NCBI GenBank assembly: GCA_015680685.1
Contig: MNCI01029393.1
Location: forward strand, 109,058 to 173,057
Reading direction: 5' to 3'
Length of the DNA stretch: 64,000 nucleotides
Source of the DNA: Gnetum montanum
Taxonomy: Eukaryota; Streptophyta; Gnetopsida; Gnetales; Gnetaceae
Both the position numbers and the translations under genes were made by a program. The notes under the pieces were generated by a model. It worked only from the letters and a program-made list of their open reading frames with translations, made no database searches and was not told where the DNA came from. This document shows positions 46,208-58,084 of this stretch, piece by piece (positions within the stretch are counted from its first letter, which is position 1; every line of letters begins with the position of its first letter).

Positions 46208-47029
46208 TGATGAGTAGCAAGTATATCCTATGCCCAACCATACGAATCACTAGTGTTCAATAAGAAATCTGATTGAATTTTGTAGGATTTAGCTCTCTAA
46301 GTGCACTGTGTCTAGGAGATGAATCTACAAATCATGATCATTATCTTCTCAGTTCCAGTTGTGAGGTGCAAGTGTATGGTTAAGTGTAATTGAGGCATTT
46401 GATTTTTATTATTTCAGTTACCTAAGTGCTAGAAAATAGAGTAATGAATGTTTAATTAATCTAATTAGTCTAATAACTAACTATCACTTAACTAATCCTA
46501 ACATAAGCATCCATTCTCCCTTTTCGTACACATCCTGAACTTGTTGCAATGCTACTAGGTTACCAAGCATTAGGTGCTACTGGGATTACCAAGCATTAAT
46601 ATATGCTCAAAGTGGTCGTGTTTATGTTCGTTATTTAATCAATATTAATTAATTAATTAGAATTTGTTAAAGTAAAGTGCATGGATAATAAATGCATAAG
46701 AAAACATTAATCTATTCCAAGTGTTACAAGGTTTGATTAGAAAAGCTCATCTTTATTATCATTCACACTAAGGTGCTCAAATACATTAGTGCTTGAATAA
46801 AGATCTGCACACTTCTTTAACTCCTACTAGAGGCACTCAAAAAATATTCTTTCAAAAGGAAAAATTGCAAGAGCTTCACTACAGCTAATGGAAAGTTGTC
46901 ATAAATGCGATGGGTAGAGACACATTTATAGGCAATGATAGGGTGCCATGTCGGTGGGTACACATCAACATAGCAAACCCCATGTCAATGGGATCCCATC
47001 TACATGGCCTAACGACTCACACTTCATCA
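46208..47029 (-). repeat. Solo LTR of the tRNA-Asp family inside the gypsy gag-pol
   Basis: TGATGAGTAGC...CTTCATCA, 822 bp, flanked by ATAAT / CTAAT as a one-mismatch target duplication. It sits in the protease region. Its U3 palindromes are of a different type (CCATGT..ATGGGATCCCAT near 46950-47015). Confidence 0.7.
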
Positions 47030-48500
47030 CTAATCTAGTAACTATTATTGATGAAATAATAGGTTCTTGGATTTCCCCATCAATCAAAATATGAACCCAT
47101 GCCCTACAAAGCAAATATCTAGTCCTAATTTGAAACAAGAATTTTCTTGCAAGAAGGTCTTTTCTATTCACATTCCCCATGAATGCACAAGAATTTAACT
47201 CAGTAACTTCCTTAATCTTTGGAGCATTGAGATTAGCTCTTTGAAGATCTTGGCTTTATGTCTCCTTTGCTTCCATGGTTTTCATATCCTTACTCTTGGT
47301 TACCTTGTAAAATGAACATTCCAATTACTTGTGTCCCAATTTTGCAAATTTGAATCACTAAATCTTGGATGAGTTTTTGCCTTGATCCTTGCCTCCCTTG
47401 CCTTGATCCTTCTTGGCCTTTCCCTTCTCATCATCCTTCTTTGTCTTCTTATCATTCTTGTCTTTAGATTTGGACTTGAATCCTTTCTCTAATTTGGATC
47501 CCTTGTCCTTTTTCTTCGATGCTTGTTTGCTCCTGCTCCCAAATCCATTGAGTTTCTTTTCCATCTCTAGTGCCAAATTATAAGTCTCATCAAGAGTTTG
47601 TGGCTCACAGAATAATAACTCTTGCTAATATGTTGTTTTCAGACTTTTAAGAAAAATTAAAGCTTATTCATATTCCTCCTAGTTTACCTTAGCTTGATGG
47701 AATAGTTCACAAAATTTGATGTAAAACTCCTTGGCATCTTTGTCATCATGCCTAAGGAATTTCAACTTCATGATCATCTCTTGCCTCTGCTAAGACTATT
47801 TAAATTTTCTCCCCAACTTGTGCTTCATCAAATTATAGTCCTTGATAGGTTGATCATTTTACTTTTCATAAGTTTGGGATTCTTTCTCCCACTAAGTAGA
47901 AACTATACCTTCTAATTTAGATTCAGTAATCTGTGCTCTTAATTGATTTGGTAGCTCTTCTAACTCAAAATGCCTATCAAGTGCCTTCAGCCAACTTGCA
48001 AAAGCATTAGTATCATCTACATCATTAAAAATCTTCAGTTCTACATACAGAAGTCTAGCAACATTTTTGAATGTTCTAGCATGCCTTCCTTCATCTTCAT
48101 CATCAAGCTTGCTATCAGAAGAGTTTGATGCCCGCAAGGAAGCTTTTGGAATTTTGATATGAGGATTTGGGTTCCCTCTCACTAGAATCCTTGGTTGATG
48201 GGTTCCTACACTCATATAGCTAGAATTTCTTTCATCATCATATGCTCCTCCTTCACTAGGCTAAGAAATTTCTTCATCACCATTTGAACATGAATGATCA
48301 TCATCTCTATGAGTTTGAATATGGTTGGGACCTACATTTCGAGCTAGCTTAGTACTAATCTCATCCAATCATGAAACCATTAGTTAAAAGGAATACTTCA
48401 TGCTCTCCATGTCTTTGTTTAAGACTTGAACTTGTTTCTTCTTAGGAACCATCTAAAATTGATACAAAAATTCCATAACCAATTTCAAAGCAATAATTAA
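47030..48500 (-). pseudogene. iMet-primed gypsy gag and start of protease
   Basis: Minus strand. The gag region 48215-47892 has FKNVARLLYVELKIFND and SWLKALDRHFELEELP, typical of plant gypsy capsid. A Lys-rich stretch of 70 residues lies at 47576-47358. Protease-like VHILIDGEIQEPIIS (47100-47050) replaces the usual D-S/T-G. It continues into 46207 after removal of the solo LTR. Stops and shifts are present. Confidence 0.7.
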
Positions 48501-48505
48501 CTTAA

Positions 48506-48518
48506 CACTCTGATACCA
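48506..48518 (-). promoter_or_regulatory. Primer-binding site, initiator-Met tRNA
   Basis: The minus strand reads TGGTATCAGAGTG. The standard plant iMet site is TGGTATCAGAGC. Confidence 0.8.
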
Positions 48519-48521
48519 ATA

Positions 48522-49390
48522 ACATTAGAGTTGGGTCACTCTATTTACTTTAATCCTTCAAACACATATCCAATCCAGAATGTATGACGATAATTTAATT
48601 TGCTAGAAAAAAAACTAGCTATCTTCAATTAATGCAAAGAAGATTACAAATTAGTTGTTCCACAACCCACAACAACACACTTACACACTCAACAATATTA
48701 TAGAGCATGAGGTTCTACAACCACATAATGATTATTCTCAATGTAAGGCATAATTGAATGAGATCTCTCCTACAAGTATAGGACTAGGATCCAAACACAT
48801 ACAAACTAAAAGCTACAATGGCCAAACACACAATTAACCATAGAGATGCACACACTCATGCAATCTCTCTCCAAAACTCTCATGTGCTCAACTCTCCATG
48901 CCTAAAAACCTAAAACACAGACAATATTTGTTAAAATCAAACATAAGAACCCTAGGAAACCTTTCCCCAGGCTCAACTTAGAGATTCCCAACTATTTCTA
49001 TCTTTTTCTTATATTTATTGATTGTTTCCAAACTTGGAAGTGCCAACTCATAACTTTTTGGAGTTGTATAGGATGTTTAGAGCTTCAACAAGTTGTCTTA
49101 TTGTCATCTTGGACTCACAAATGAGACATTTCTTGGTTTTGGGAGATGTCTCCTCCTGGGATGAGATGTCTTCCCAGAGACATCTCTAGTATAGATGGGA
49201 TGTGTCCCCTAGATGTCTCCTTTGTAGATAAGATATCTTCTTTGGATCTGGGATGTCCCCTATGCAACACCACCTCTTGTCCAAGACATCTCTCTAACCT
49301 CCAAGATGTCTTCCCAACTTCCCAAAACCTAGAAATGACCATTATAGGGATGTACAAGGCCATGGAAGAGGTGTCCCTACACCACTAACA
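48522..49390 (-). repeat. 5' LTR of the iMet-primed gypsy element
   Basis: Minus strand from TGTTAGTGGTG (49390) to CTCTAATGTTA (48522), adjacent to the primer site. Repeated GAGATGTC / GACATCTC words fill 49140-49320 (U3). The 3' partner is absent. Confidence 0.65.
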
Positions 49391-49479
49391 TTCTTCTTGG
49401 GACTTCAAGTTGTCTAAAGAAAAAATAGGATATTCATATCCTACTCCAAATATGTTAAGAAGTCTCGAAGAAACATGGC

Positions 49480-49720
49480 ATAGAGAATGCCAAGGAACTA
49501 TTATTTCCATGAGTCCTTAAACCAAACTATGTAAGGATGAACTAGGTAAGGACTTTGATGAAAAGTTAAGTAGAGGAATTATTGGTAGCTTGTTATATCT
49601 TATAGCTAGGAGGTCAGATATTCCTTTAAGTATGGTTATTTATGAAAGGTACCAATCCAAACCTAAGGAATCTTACTATATTGCTATTAATTTGGAAACT
49701 CCAAGTTATAAGAATCTAAG
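49480..49720 (+). pseudogene. Ty1/copia reverse transcriptase 3' crumb
   Basis: Translation QGTIISMSP, then GKDFDEKLSRGIIGSLLYLI, ARRSDI and YERYQSKPKESYYIA. This matches the well-known copia stretch around 'GSLLYLTASRPDI' and 'QSNPKESH'. Only about 80 codons remain, with a stop. Confidence 0.75.
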
Positions 49721-52125
49721 TGTTGCATTTTTTCCATACTTATTTATTGTTCATACTTCAATTTACACTACACTGGCATGTTGATTTATTATTTATGCCT
49801 TTTTTTTACAGCCTTATATTTAGCAAAATATAGATTCAACAAAGTTGCCAACTGCCCTTTTGCCATTGCGTTCAATGAAAATAACTTGAAGTTTTCTTAT
49901 AATATTATAATATTGCCTCAAATAAGTAGAGTTAGCATGAGAGAAAAAAACATGGTCTTCATCTTAAGAGCTCATAATCCATAAAATCTAGAGATACGTT
50001 CTTGTTAAGAAAGGTGAACCTATCTTCCATTTCCAATTTTGATGTGATACAAACTCAAGCTAAGATCAATTAACTTTATGACTACACCTAGCTAGAATAT
50101 GATAGGTATAATATAGTGGTCTAATTGACTTATGTATTTTAAATAAAGTCTTTTGTTACCTTTTACATTACACCAACTCTTCCTTAAAGCCTTCTATTTT
50201 TACTAATTTGTAGATGTACTTAAAATTATGTTGCACTTCTTCTCAAGAAATATTACACTACTTCAACAATTGAATTTCCAGAAAATACTCTCTTCTATCT
50301 TCAAATAACTTCTTTAAATAATATAATTTGTCCCGTTAGGATAATGTATACAAGGAAGTGACATAGAACTTGGCCTTCTAACAGGACCATGCTAATTCAG
50401 TTCGATTTGGAAATCAACCTACATAACCAGGTGGTTAAATACATTGGATGGAACTTTGGATCCTATGTATTTATCTAGCGGTGCATGACAATTTACCAGT
50501 GTCATTTCCATTTTTAAAAACAGTTTTCTTTTTTTCTTTTCCCCTAAAATAAATCAGTTTCCTGATAATCCTTGAAACCGCCTGTTCTTCCCTGCAGAAT
50601 TGTACTTTTCGAACCTCCTGTAACATGACTTGCTTCCATTGAAGCATAATCAACTGAGGGTAGTTTCTCTTGCTAAAGAAGATGGAATACGTTTTGCCAT
50701 CAGATATTCCATGCTTCCATCCGTCATCTATTTGACTATTTTCCATGCATCCTCGGAAAACGAATTATTCACAGACTTATCAGTTTAATAGTTGTAAAAC
50801 TCAGCCGCTGATAAAAAACAGTATCACCACCATAAGTGAACAAAGTTATGAACGATAAGGACAGAAAACAGAGGGTTCCAGATTTCTGCAGAGAACTCAA
50901 CGTCTGACTCTTTCCGTGGCCTAAATTTTTTTCATACATCTGTCACGACAGACGAGGGAACATGAATATAATTCCAGGGTTTTAGCTCAGTGCTCGGTCA
51001 AAATTGATCTTTTCAAAACAGTAGGTTGACGTATGCATGGATCACTTCATAACGTTGGCATTTAACACAGCATTTATTTATTGGCAGCCTTTAAACTGTA
51101 AAGGTAATAAACATACCATGCTACTGAATCTTTTCTATCCTGCAGCGTTGGTAATTTAGATCTTCATTGAGGTATCATATCTGGGAATCAAGACATAAAA
51201 CCAGTGCAATTTTCTGAACAATTTATGTTAGTATATTCAAGTTTAAAGTGCCATAGGAATATTTTACAAGCGAAAGCATTTTCTATCCTCATTCTCTAAG
51301 CATGGTTTCAGGAGGAGGAGGATTTGTGATTGAGCGAAAGCTTACCCTTTTGATTTGGAGAGAAAAATCTATGGATAAGGAAAAACTTATACCGGATTGA
51401 AACCCAGGTTTTACGAAATGAAAAACAAGCACCTTTACCATTATTCTAAATGATAATCCTTTCGAGTATCGTCGTGAGAAGTAATAATATTATTTACAGT
51501 AACGTTTTTACGATATTCTATGGTTGAATCCATGATTTACGTTGTTGACGCATAGAATTTTTCACGAGAAATCTTAGTTTTAAGCCTGAACCCTGAAGGC
51601 ATTGTAAATAATTCAAGCAGTTGTCCTTATACGGTAGAATTGTAATCGGTGATGGTAAACGAGGACGAAATAAAACAAGAACAGGCATAATTAAGAAAGA
51701 TAGCGAACTGCCAAACAAAAAATGACCCACCAACAACGCAGCAACAGAATCTATTAAATAATTTGGTTGAACCAGTGAACTGCCTCTGATCCCAACAAGA
51801 CAAAAAGGTATTGTACTCTTATTTGCAAATCTGAATCAGTTCTGGAAAATCACCACATAGATGGAGGCATAATATAAAAGTATAAACCATGCAAGGCCAT
51901 ACAGTTTTGATGATAGCATCTAAACCGACTTTCACCAATGACCAAGATTTTATTGTCTGAGTACAAACAGAAGTGTTGAAATTATTTTGGCTGAGAAGAA
52001 AATCAACAACTACCCTTGCGTAAATATCCAAACAAGCATCCACAGATAAGTTTTCCTTTCTCCATTCCAGCCCACTGAAACTATAGGTAGAAATGCTATT
52101 CATTTTCTCTTACAGTGGATAGATT
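49721..52125. other. No gene recognised
   Basis: AT-rich to about 50330, then more balanced composition. Frames at 50471-50746 and 51819-52103 (minus) have no family motif and no supporting splice context. The right end includes the 3' UTR of the gene at 52334. Confidence 0.35.
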
Positions 52126-52131
52126 TTTATT
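52126..52131 (-). terminator. Polyadenylation signal
   Basis: AATAAA on the minus strand, about 205 nt after the stop of the gene at 52334-53392. Confidence 0.35.
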
Positions 52132-52333
52132 ATTCTGAAACTAGCTTCTACCGGCACATACTTGGAGGTAACACTAAAACATTCCTCCATGTGTATACCC
52201 ATATTATCTAATATTCTAATTTATAAAACAGTAAAGCACCACCTATGCAACTCCAGAGAAGAGATCTCACCAGTAAAAAATTAAGAGATCCCACTTTGTT
52301 AATCCATGCATGCAGGAAATAGTTACTTGCAGT

Positions 52334-53392
52334 TTAGCCCAGACCCAGAAGTTTCCTCAGATCTCTAGTTGCAGATCTATCCACCCCATCCTTGTTTCTG
52401 AGAATCCTGTTGTTGGGTCTAATGGAAAATTTCGGCAAAGGAAGAGCACTAGGGTGAGGGGAAATGCAGAATCCAGAACTGACATAGCTATCTGAGTCAA
52501 AATCAACGGAAGACACAAATTTAGGTTCAGTAATACCCTCTGCAGATTTACGGCCACTCATCCCTGGCTGGGGAGGCTTTAAGAATCCACAGCCGTGTTC
52601 AGCTAAATTGCTTGCATCTTTAGAATTATTGGCATCTGCGTTATGCATTGGTGACTTTCTTCCAGCAGAATCGATGCAAACTTTGATGTTTTTGGAATCC
52701 GTTTTTGTTGATGCTGATTCTGATTTCATGTAGTTTAAGGAAAATTCAGATTTCTTTACACCAAGAGCTTTGGTTGAAGAATCAGAGCCCTGGATTAGAC
52801 AACTGCTGCTTTTGCTGTTTCTCAAAATGCTAGATTGACCCATGGCAATATTCTTACTAGGTTGTTTCTTTAGAACCCCATTGTTGGATTTGGCTTTCTT
52901 TTTCCCACCAATTTCATTATTAGGAGAAGTCCAAGACTGCATTCCATCTGTTCTTCCATCCATGTATTTTCCCTTGGAATCTTTAAATGTCTTATTGTTT
53001 CCTGAGGTGACAGGCTTCCTGCTGCCAGAAGTCTTAGTGAAAGGCATTAGAACTGGTATTTGAGAAAGATCAACAACAGGTGGTGTGCTAACAGTCCTCT
53101 GCAAGGAGGAGAATTGCCCACTGTAAACTCCCCCGGCAGTAGCCAGACTAGAATAAGGATTGAATCCATAGACTTTGTTGTTATCATAATAGTGAGGTCT
53201 CCATGCAGGAACAATATCATTGGATCTGAATCCCTGATAAGTTCCCAGATCATAACTTCCCCTAGGAACAAAATTCATATTGAATTTCATGGTGCCCTTG
53301 TTGTTTGGACTCTGCAAAAGTCCCCCATGGCCTTCCTGCCTATCTGGATGAGGAACCCAGTAATCCTGTGGAGCCAAAATTGTTGCAGCCAT
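52334..53392 (-). CDS. PNRC/EDC-motif protein, putative decapping activator
   Basis: An uninterrupted 352-codon minus-strand frame with ATG at 53392. The protein is mostly disordered (Ser, Asn, Lys rich). The N-terminus reads MAATILAPQDYWVPHPDRQE. The diagnostic part is near the C-terminus: YVSSGFCISPHPSALPLP at residues 303-320, followed by RDLRKLLGLG at 343-352. Established: metazoan PNRC1/2 and yeast EDC1/2 carry a Y-A-G-x-x-F Dcp2-activating motif followed by a proline-rich L-P-x-P segment that binds the DCP1 EVH1 domain. Here Y-V-S-x-x-F and L-P-L-P sit in the same order and spacing. Inferred role: mRNA decapping in the cytoplasm or P-bodies. The A-G of YAG is replaced by V-S, so activity is uncertain. 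It stands alone as a single coding exon, with a likely leader intron and a uORF upstream. Confidence 0.8.
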   Translation of the reverse strand: MAATILAPQDYWVPHPDRQEGHGGLLQSPNNKGTMKFNMNFVPRGSYDLGTYQGFRSNDIVPAWRPHYYDNNKVYGFNPYSSLATAGGVYSGQFSSLQRTVSTPPVVDLSQIPVLMPFTKTSGSRKPVTSGNNKTFKDSKGKYMDGRTDGMQSWTSPNNEIGGKKKAKSNNGVLKKQPSKNIAMGQSSILRNSKSSSCLIQGSDSSTKALGVKKSEFSLNYMKSESASTKTDSKNIKVCIDSAGRKSPMHNADANNSKDASNLAEHGCGFLKPPQPGMSGRKSAEGITEPKFVSSVDFDSDSYVSSGFCISPHPSALPLPKFSIRPNNRILRNKDGVDRSATRDLRKLLGLG

Positions 53393-53510
53393 GATTATAC
53401 CAAGAATTCAGCAATAAAAACTTGCTCTAGTTAATTCCAATTTTAAGCCTACTGGCTAAGTTCAGGAGGGATTGGAGATCAAACATGCCTCTTCCAGGAA
53501 AACTATGCTC

Positions 53511-53657
53511 TTAACTAAAAACTGAAACTGCTGAGAAAAGACAGGATATAATCATGGCAACGAACAAGAGAACAAGAAAGAAGATACTGATAATATCAGA
53601 GTCATTCTGCAATATTCTGAATACCCAGTTGGAAATCTTCGGTGTCTCTGCTACCAT
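53511..53657 (-). CDS. Hydrophobic 48-codon uORF in the leader of the PNRC-like gene
   Basis: ATG at 53657, stop at 53511, ending 118 nt before the main ATG at 53392. It starts MVAETPKISNWVFRILQNDS; residues 21-47 are almost all hydrophobic (one membrane span) with one Cys. The ATG lies one base after a good splice acceptor (TTTTGTTGGGTCCAG at 53659). A matching donor (CTG|GTACGT) lies at 53839, so the spliced leader would put it first in the message. It could be a regulatory uORF or a small membrane protein, or chance. No family recognised. Confidence 0.4.
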   Translation of the reverse strand: MVAETPKISNWVFRILQNDSDIISIFFLVLLFVAMIISCLFSAVSVFS

Positions 53658-53658
53658 T

Positions 53659-53839
53659 CTGGACCCAACAAAATAGAAATCCTTATTAAGGAAATTAAAC
53701 CAAGCAACAATTACCCTAAACACAAGTAATAATATTTAAATTTAATCCCAAACAGAGAAGACTTAGATTTAAAAAACAGTCAGACACCATCCATAACACA
53801 TTTAAAGGTTCGTTGGAGAAAGAAAACTAATCAACGTAC
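53659..53839 (-). other. Possible 5'-UTR intron
   Basis: Donor GTACGT at 53839 and acceptor TTGGGTCCAG at 53659 on the minus strand, 181 nt, with a T-rich stretch before the acceptor. Supported by splice signals only. Confidence 0.4.
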
Positions 53840-54016
53840 CAGAGAGTTGCAGGCACCCCAAAATGAGAATTGAGACTCTCAGATTGAACACAGGAATGAC
53901 AGGTGTGTTATGGGTTTCCCAGAATTTTACAGAACATTCAAAAGAACAAGAAGAATTTATCATCCATGATATTCCAAGAGTAGGCCGTGACCCAATGACA
54001 GACACCATGAGATTAA

Positions 54017-54023
54017 TTTTATA
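54017..54023 (-). promoter_or_regulatory. TATA box of the PNRC-like gene
   Basis: TATAAAA within CGGCCTTTATAAAATTAATC on the minus strand, about 625 bp before the ATG. Transcription would start near 53990. Confidence 0.5.
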
Positions 54024-54900
54024 AAGGCCGGTTCACCTAACTCTGCCGCCAATTCAATTTCAAGAATTGGACGGAGGCACGCTCACATGGCACGGACCGC
54101 CCCACAATTCTCCACCATGAATATTACTGCATCGCGTCCTCTGCAACACGGCAACGGTCAAAGAAAGGACATTTCCAGATCTGGCTTTTTCTCCTCTTGC
54201 ACCGCACATTTTTTTCTATCATTTCTTTTTAGGACATCTTCTGAGCATGATTGATATGTTGGGCAGTTTTCCCAAAAGTCAGGTAAAAGGCTGTGTCAAG
54301 ACCTGCCGCTAAATGATTTTCTCTCCTCTCTCTTCCATTTGAAGGGAGTTTGTGTGGTGTGAATCTGCATAAAACAAAAATAGACTATTTTAAGCATGCA
54401 TAAACATACAAAGAAATGATGTTTTATCATCATCATCGCCAGCAATGGTTCTCTGTGGGTCCTTCCCGACCGGCCTTGTAAGGATATATTGGGAGGTCGT
54501 CGAACCTTTGTCACAAGCCTATCGACGCCTAGAAGGCTTTTGGTGTAGGTGGGCTATTTCGTCACAAAAAAGTAATATGTTACCTACCACATGGCTTGGT
54601 CTTGTGGTTGGTATTATTTCAAAAGTGCAAAAGTTTGATTTAAGATGATATCTTTCGTGATACAAGGGAGATGCATGCAAGATACCTATAAACTTCCCCT
54701 TGAATGTGTTTATAGTCTTTTCATGTCACTAGAAAGATCAGGCTTCTCACCAGAAAAATCAGGTTGTGATTGATACAATTGCGTTTTGTAAGGGATTGTA
54801 ACGGATGTACGTGGAATGTGGTGGTGTAATCAAAATTATGAATATATATATATTTAAGTCTTACAACTAACCTCATCTTTTAGTAGAATTTAATAGGAAT
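54024..54900. other. Upstream region of the PNRC-like gene; no gene
   Basis: 54060-54200 is GC-richer than its surroundings and probably promoter. Around 54425-54545 the minus strand has AAGGTTCGACGACC (a possible box B) and ends in GATGATGATGATAAAAC, a weak SINE candidate. Confidence 0.35.
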
Positions 54901-54914
54901 ATAACTATCTATTA

Positions 54915-56165
54915 AATGAGAGGTAACTCAAGTGGTTTTTTTTTATTGTTGATGAGCGGTTACTCTAATTATTAGAGTGGTTACTCCAATTATTAGAGCG
55001 GTTACTCTAATTATTAGAGTGGTTATTCTAATTATTAGAGTGGTTATTCCCGGGTTACTCCCAGGTCTATAAATACAGCACCCAGGCGCACAATTGGGAG
55101 GAAGTTTTTAGCAATCAAGTAAGGAAACTCTTGTAGTTTGTCCATTCGAAAGTTAGAATATTTCCAAATGCCCACAATAGGAGGTCTAAGTGTGAATGAA
55201 TATTTATTCAAGCATTGATATACTTGAGCACATCATTGTGTTGGCAATAAAGACGAGCTCTTTGATTTATCCTTGCAGCACTTGAGATTTGTTTTTTTAT
55301 GCATTTTTATTTTATTTTATTTTATGCACTTTACATTCGTGTTATTAGCGCAGCAATTCATTTTGATCAATTAAGCAAATTGTTAAATTACACAAGCACG
55401 ACCCTTTCGAGCATACGTGTGCCACTTGGTAGCTCAAAAATGATTAGTGTTTGACAACCTAGCAGTGTTTGCATGAAGTTCAAGATGTGTCCGGGAAGTG
55501 GGAACGGTTACTTGTGTTAGGCTAGATTAGACCATAGTCTACTTAGCAATTAATTACTCTCACTTTCATTTTTATTTACTTAGCTATTATTTACTTTAAT
55601 TGTTGATTATTTATTGTTGTCTATTTAGTTGATATTTCCTTTATTTTCATTTACACTTCCTGTTGCTAATGCAAAATGAGTACAACTTAATCACAAACAT
55701 TTAAGTGTAAATACTTGGTAACCCAATAGCATATCTAGTAGTGCTCAAGTAATGTGTGCTTGGAATTCCCAAAAGTAGTACACGAGTTCCAAGATGTGTA
55801 CGGATGATTAAGGATGGATGCTCATTGCACTTAGACTAACTTAGATTTTACTTTATGTTGCCTATTAACTTAATCAAGATTATTTTTCATTGTCTCTAGG
55901 AGTAGCCTAGTTTAGAATCACATCATACATCTCACTCTGGACTAAACCATACGTGACAAAGCAAATACTAGCCCAGGTGGGAAGACAACAAACTACGATC
56001 AACATATAACTATTTAGGTGCCACAACTAGTCCATTCGCGGAGTTCGACTGGATCATGTGTACACATTCGTATTCGTATGGTTGAGTGTAGGGGTACCTT
56101 GCCGCTCATCAATTGTGTAAAAGATAAGAGGTTGCCAATTCAAGTCACACTTGAGGTACCATTAT
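54915..56165 (+). mobile_element. tRNA-derived SINE-like sequence split by a solo LTR
   Basis: If the solo LTR and one ATTGT are removed, GGTAACTCAAGTGG (54922-54935; box A-like) is followed after a tRNA-like distance by AGGTTGCCAATTCAAGTCAC (56128-56147; box B-like) and CTTGAGGTACC. The tail was not delimited. Confidence 0.45.
54950..56111 (+). repeat. Solo LTR, tRNA-Asp family, perfect target duplication
   Basis: TGATGAGCGG...CGCTCATCA, 1162 bp, flanked on both sides by ATTGT (54945-54949 and 56112-56116). U3 starts with four 21-bp palindromic units (54957-55045); TATAAATA at 55068-55075; AATAAA near 55247. No internal region remains, so it arose by LTR-LTR recombination. Its U3 units are the 21-bp block of the 5140-6185 LTR without the 15-bp spacer. 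Confidence 0.92.
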
Positions 56166-57950
56166 CTTCTTCTTAAGTTTAAAATATCATGTTGGTTATA
56201 TGGCTTGTGTGTATATATGGTGAAATTGTTTCAAGCTTTGATAGCCATAACTAAATGTCTAAAATATTGATTAACTATGAAAGCTAAAAGTTCTCTCTAA
56301 AGTCTTAATTTTTTTATGTTTTTATCATCAAGGTCTTTTACTAGGTCCTCACTTCTGATATCTAGGTTTTAACAATCCTATGTGTCCTCATTCTAATGTT
56401 GAGGAAACATTACAATATCCATTTTGCAATTATAAATTTGCTACCTTGGGTTAGGATTGACTATGAAAATATTTTGATGGCCAATAAATATTACGAAAAT
56501 AGTTTTCATTCTTTAGATAGGTCTCCACCTTTAACTAGGATGCTTACTCTATGATATATAGCTAACTTCATTCCTATTTCAAATCTATAAGCTCAAAAAT
56601 AATAGAATTTTTTTAGTTATGTTTAGTGAGCTATTAAATTTATTAGATCTAACAATTTCAGAATTCCTTTTTTACAATTTTTTTAAATTTAATTTGTGAT
56701 CTAGGGTTTTTATGCTAAGGCTCTTACTACTAAGCTAATAACATTATTAAAGAATTTTTATAGTTTAGCTTATTTTCTAACTAGCCTTGACTTAAATATT
56801 ATATCATCATACAAACTAGATTTATTTAAAATATGAAAAATGACTTCTCTTTTTAAAACATAAGGTAAGTGTCATTTTGTTATGTTTTAAACTAATTATT
56901 TAAATGCAATTGTACCATCCATAGTATGCATATTATTTCTTTGCAACATTTTGAATTATATTAGATATATTGAGGATCATTAATTGCAAGTGATTTCTTA
57001 AGAATTAGAGGTAGAACAAATAATAATCTAGTTAATGAATAGTTGAGACGTAGGAAGTAATGGTTAAATTTAAAATAATAAAATGGCTATTTATAGAAAA
57101 AACAAAAAAAAAAGAGAAAAAATTCATTTTAAAAAGTATAACCACTAGTAAAACTATTATTTTAAAAAGTAAAAGAACTAGTTTGTTGGAATACCAATTC
57201 ACCTTAATAGAAAAATCAAGGATTATTCCATCGAAAATAAAGAAATATGAGTTTGTTAAAAAAATAGAATAATATCCATATGAATAAAAGAAGATTGAAA
57301 ATTATCCATATGTATAATGGATAAAGGTATAAGGATACAAGGAAAGAAAACATAATCCATATGGAAGAATGATAGTTATGTTGAGTAACATGACCTAGAA
57401 AATTAAAAATATGAGGGTATAAGAAGTTAAAATCAAGCATAAACTCCAAGGAAGAATCTATAGTAATGTAGGAAAAAAAAACACACTAGGTAAGCATGTA
57501 ATGCATAGAGACATGTACATGTAAACAAATGTTGTAGATACTAGAACAACCATAGTTATGAAAGAGAGAAGTCGTGAATCCAAGAGAGAAGAAGATTTCA
57601 TCTAAAGATTATTCATAAAACATTCTTTCATAGATGTATAAAAGGAAGTCACCTCAATTTGTGGACATGTGGATTTATTTAAAACAATTCTTATTTAATT
57701 GTATCATATATATGAAGCAATAATAACTAGTTTGACATTCACAATAACTTTATAGGTACACCCCAAGATTTATAGAAGTTTATAATTCAGTGCTACCTAG
57801 TAGAATCTTAGGATATAAATATGAAAAAAATATAATTTTTTGTTATTTTTACTTAATTAGTTGATTCACCTTTTTAGCAATTTATATATAATTAGCAAAC
57901 ATGTTCAGTAAAACATCATTGATCATATTCTCTAGGAATACTTAACTATA
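56166..57950. other. Very AT-rich DNA, no gene seen
   Basis: Only low-complexity frames (for example Lys/Ile-rich 57060-57272). No repeat family recognised. Confidence 0.4.
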
Positions 57951-57954
57951 TAAT

Positions 57955-58060
57955 GAGGTGTTAGCCTAGTGGTAAGAAATTTGATTTGGAAGCTCCATGG
58001 GTCTGATTCCAGTGATAATGTTGAGTTATATAAAGTTCTAATTGAACTATATATCTTGGG
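57955..58060 (+). mobile_element. tRNA-derived SINE-like head
   Basis: GTTAGCCTAGTGGTAAG (57960-57976) is a good pol III box A and GGTCTGATTCCAGT (58010-58023) a near-consensus box B, about 48 bp apart. The sequence between does not fold into a clear tRNA. Confidence 0.5.
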
Positions 58061-58084
58061 GTATACATGAGTTCCACTTATTTT

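Noticed and set aside
54425-54660. SINE on the minus strand ending in GATGATGATGAT
   Set aside because: Box B-like word and tail are present, but box A is poor and no body or target duplication could be delimited.
57955-58060. Functional tRNA gene
   Set aside because: Box A and box B are good, but there is no acceptor stem pairing or plausible anticodon arm.
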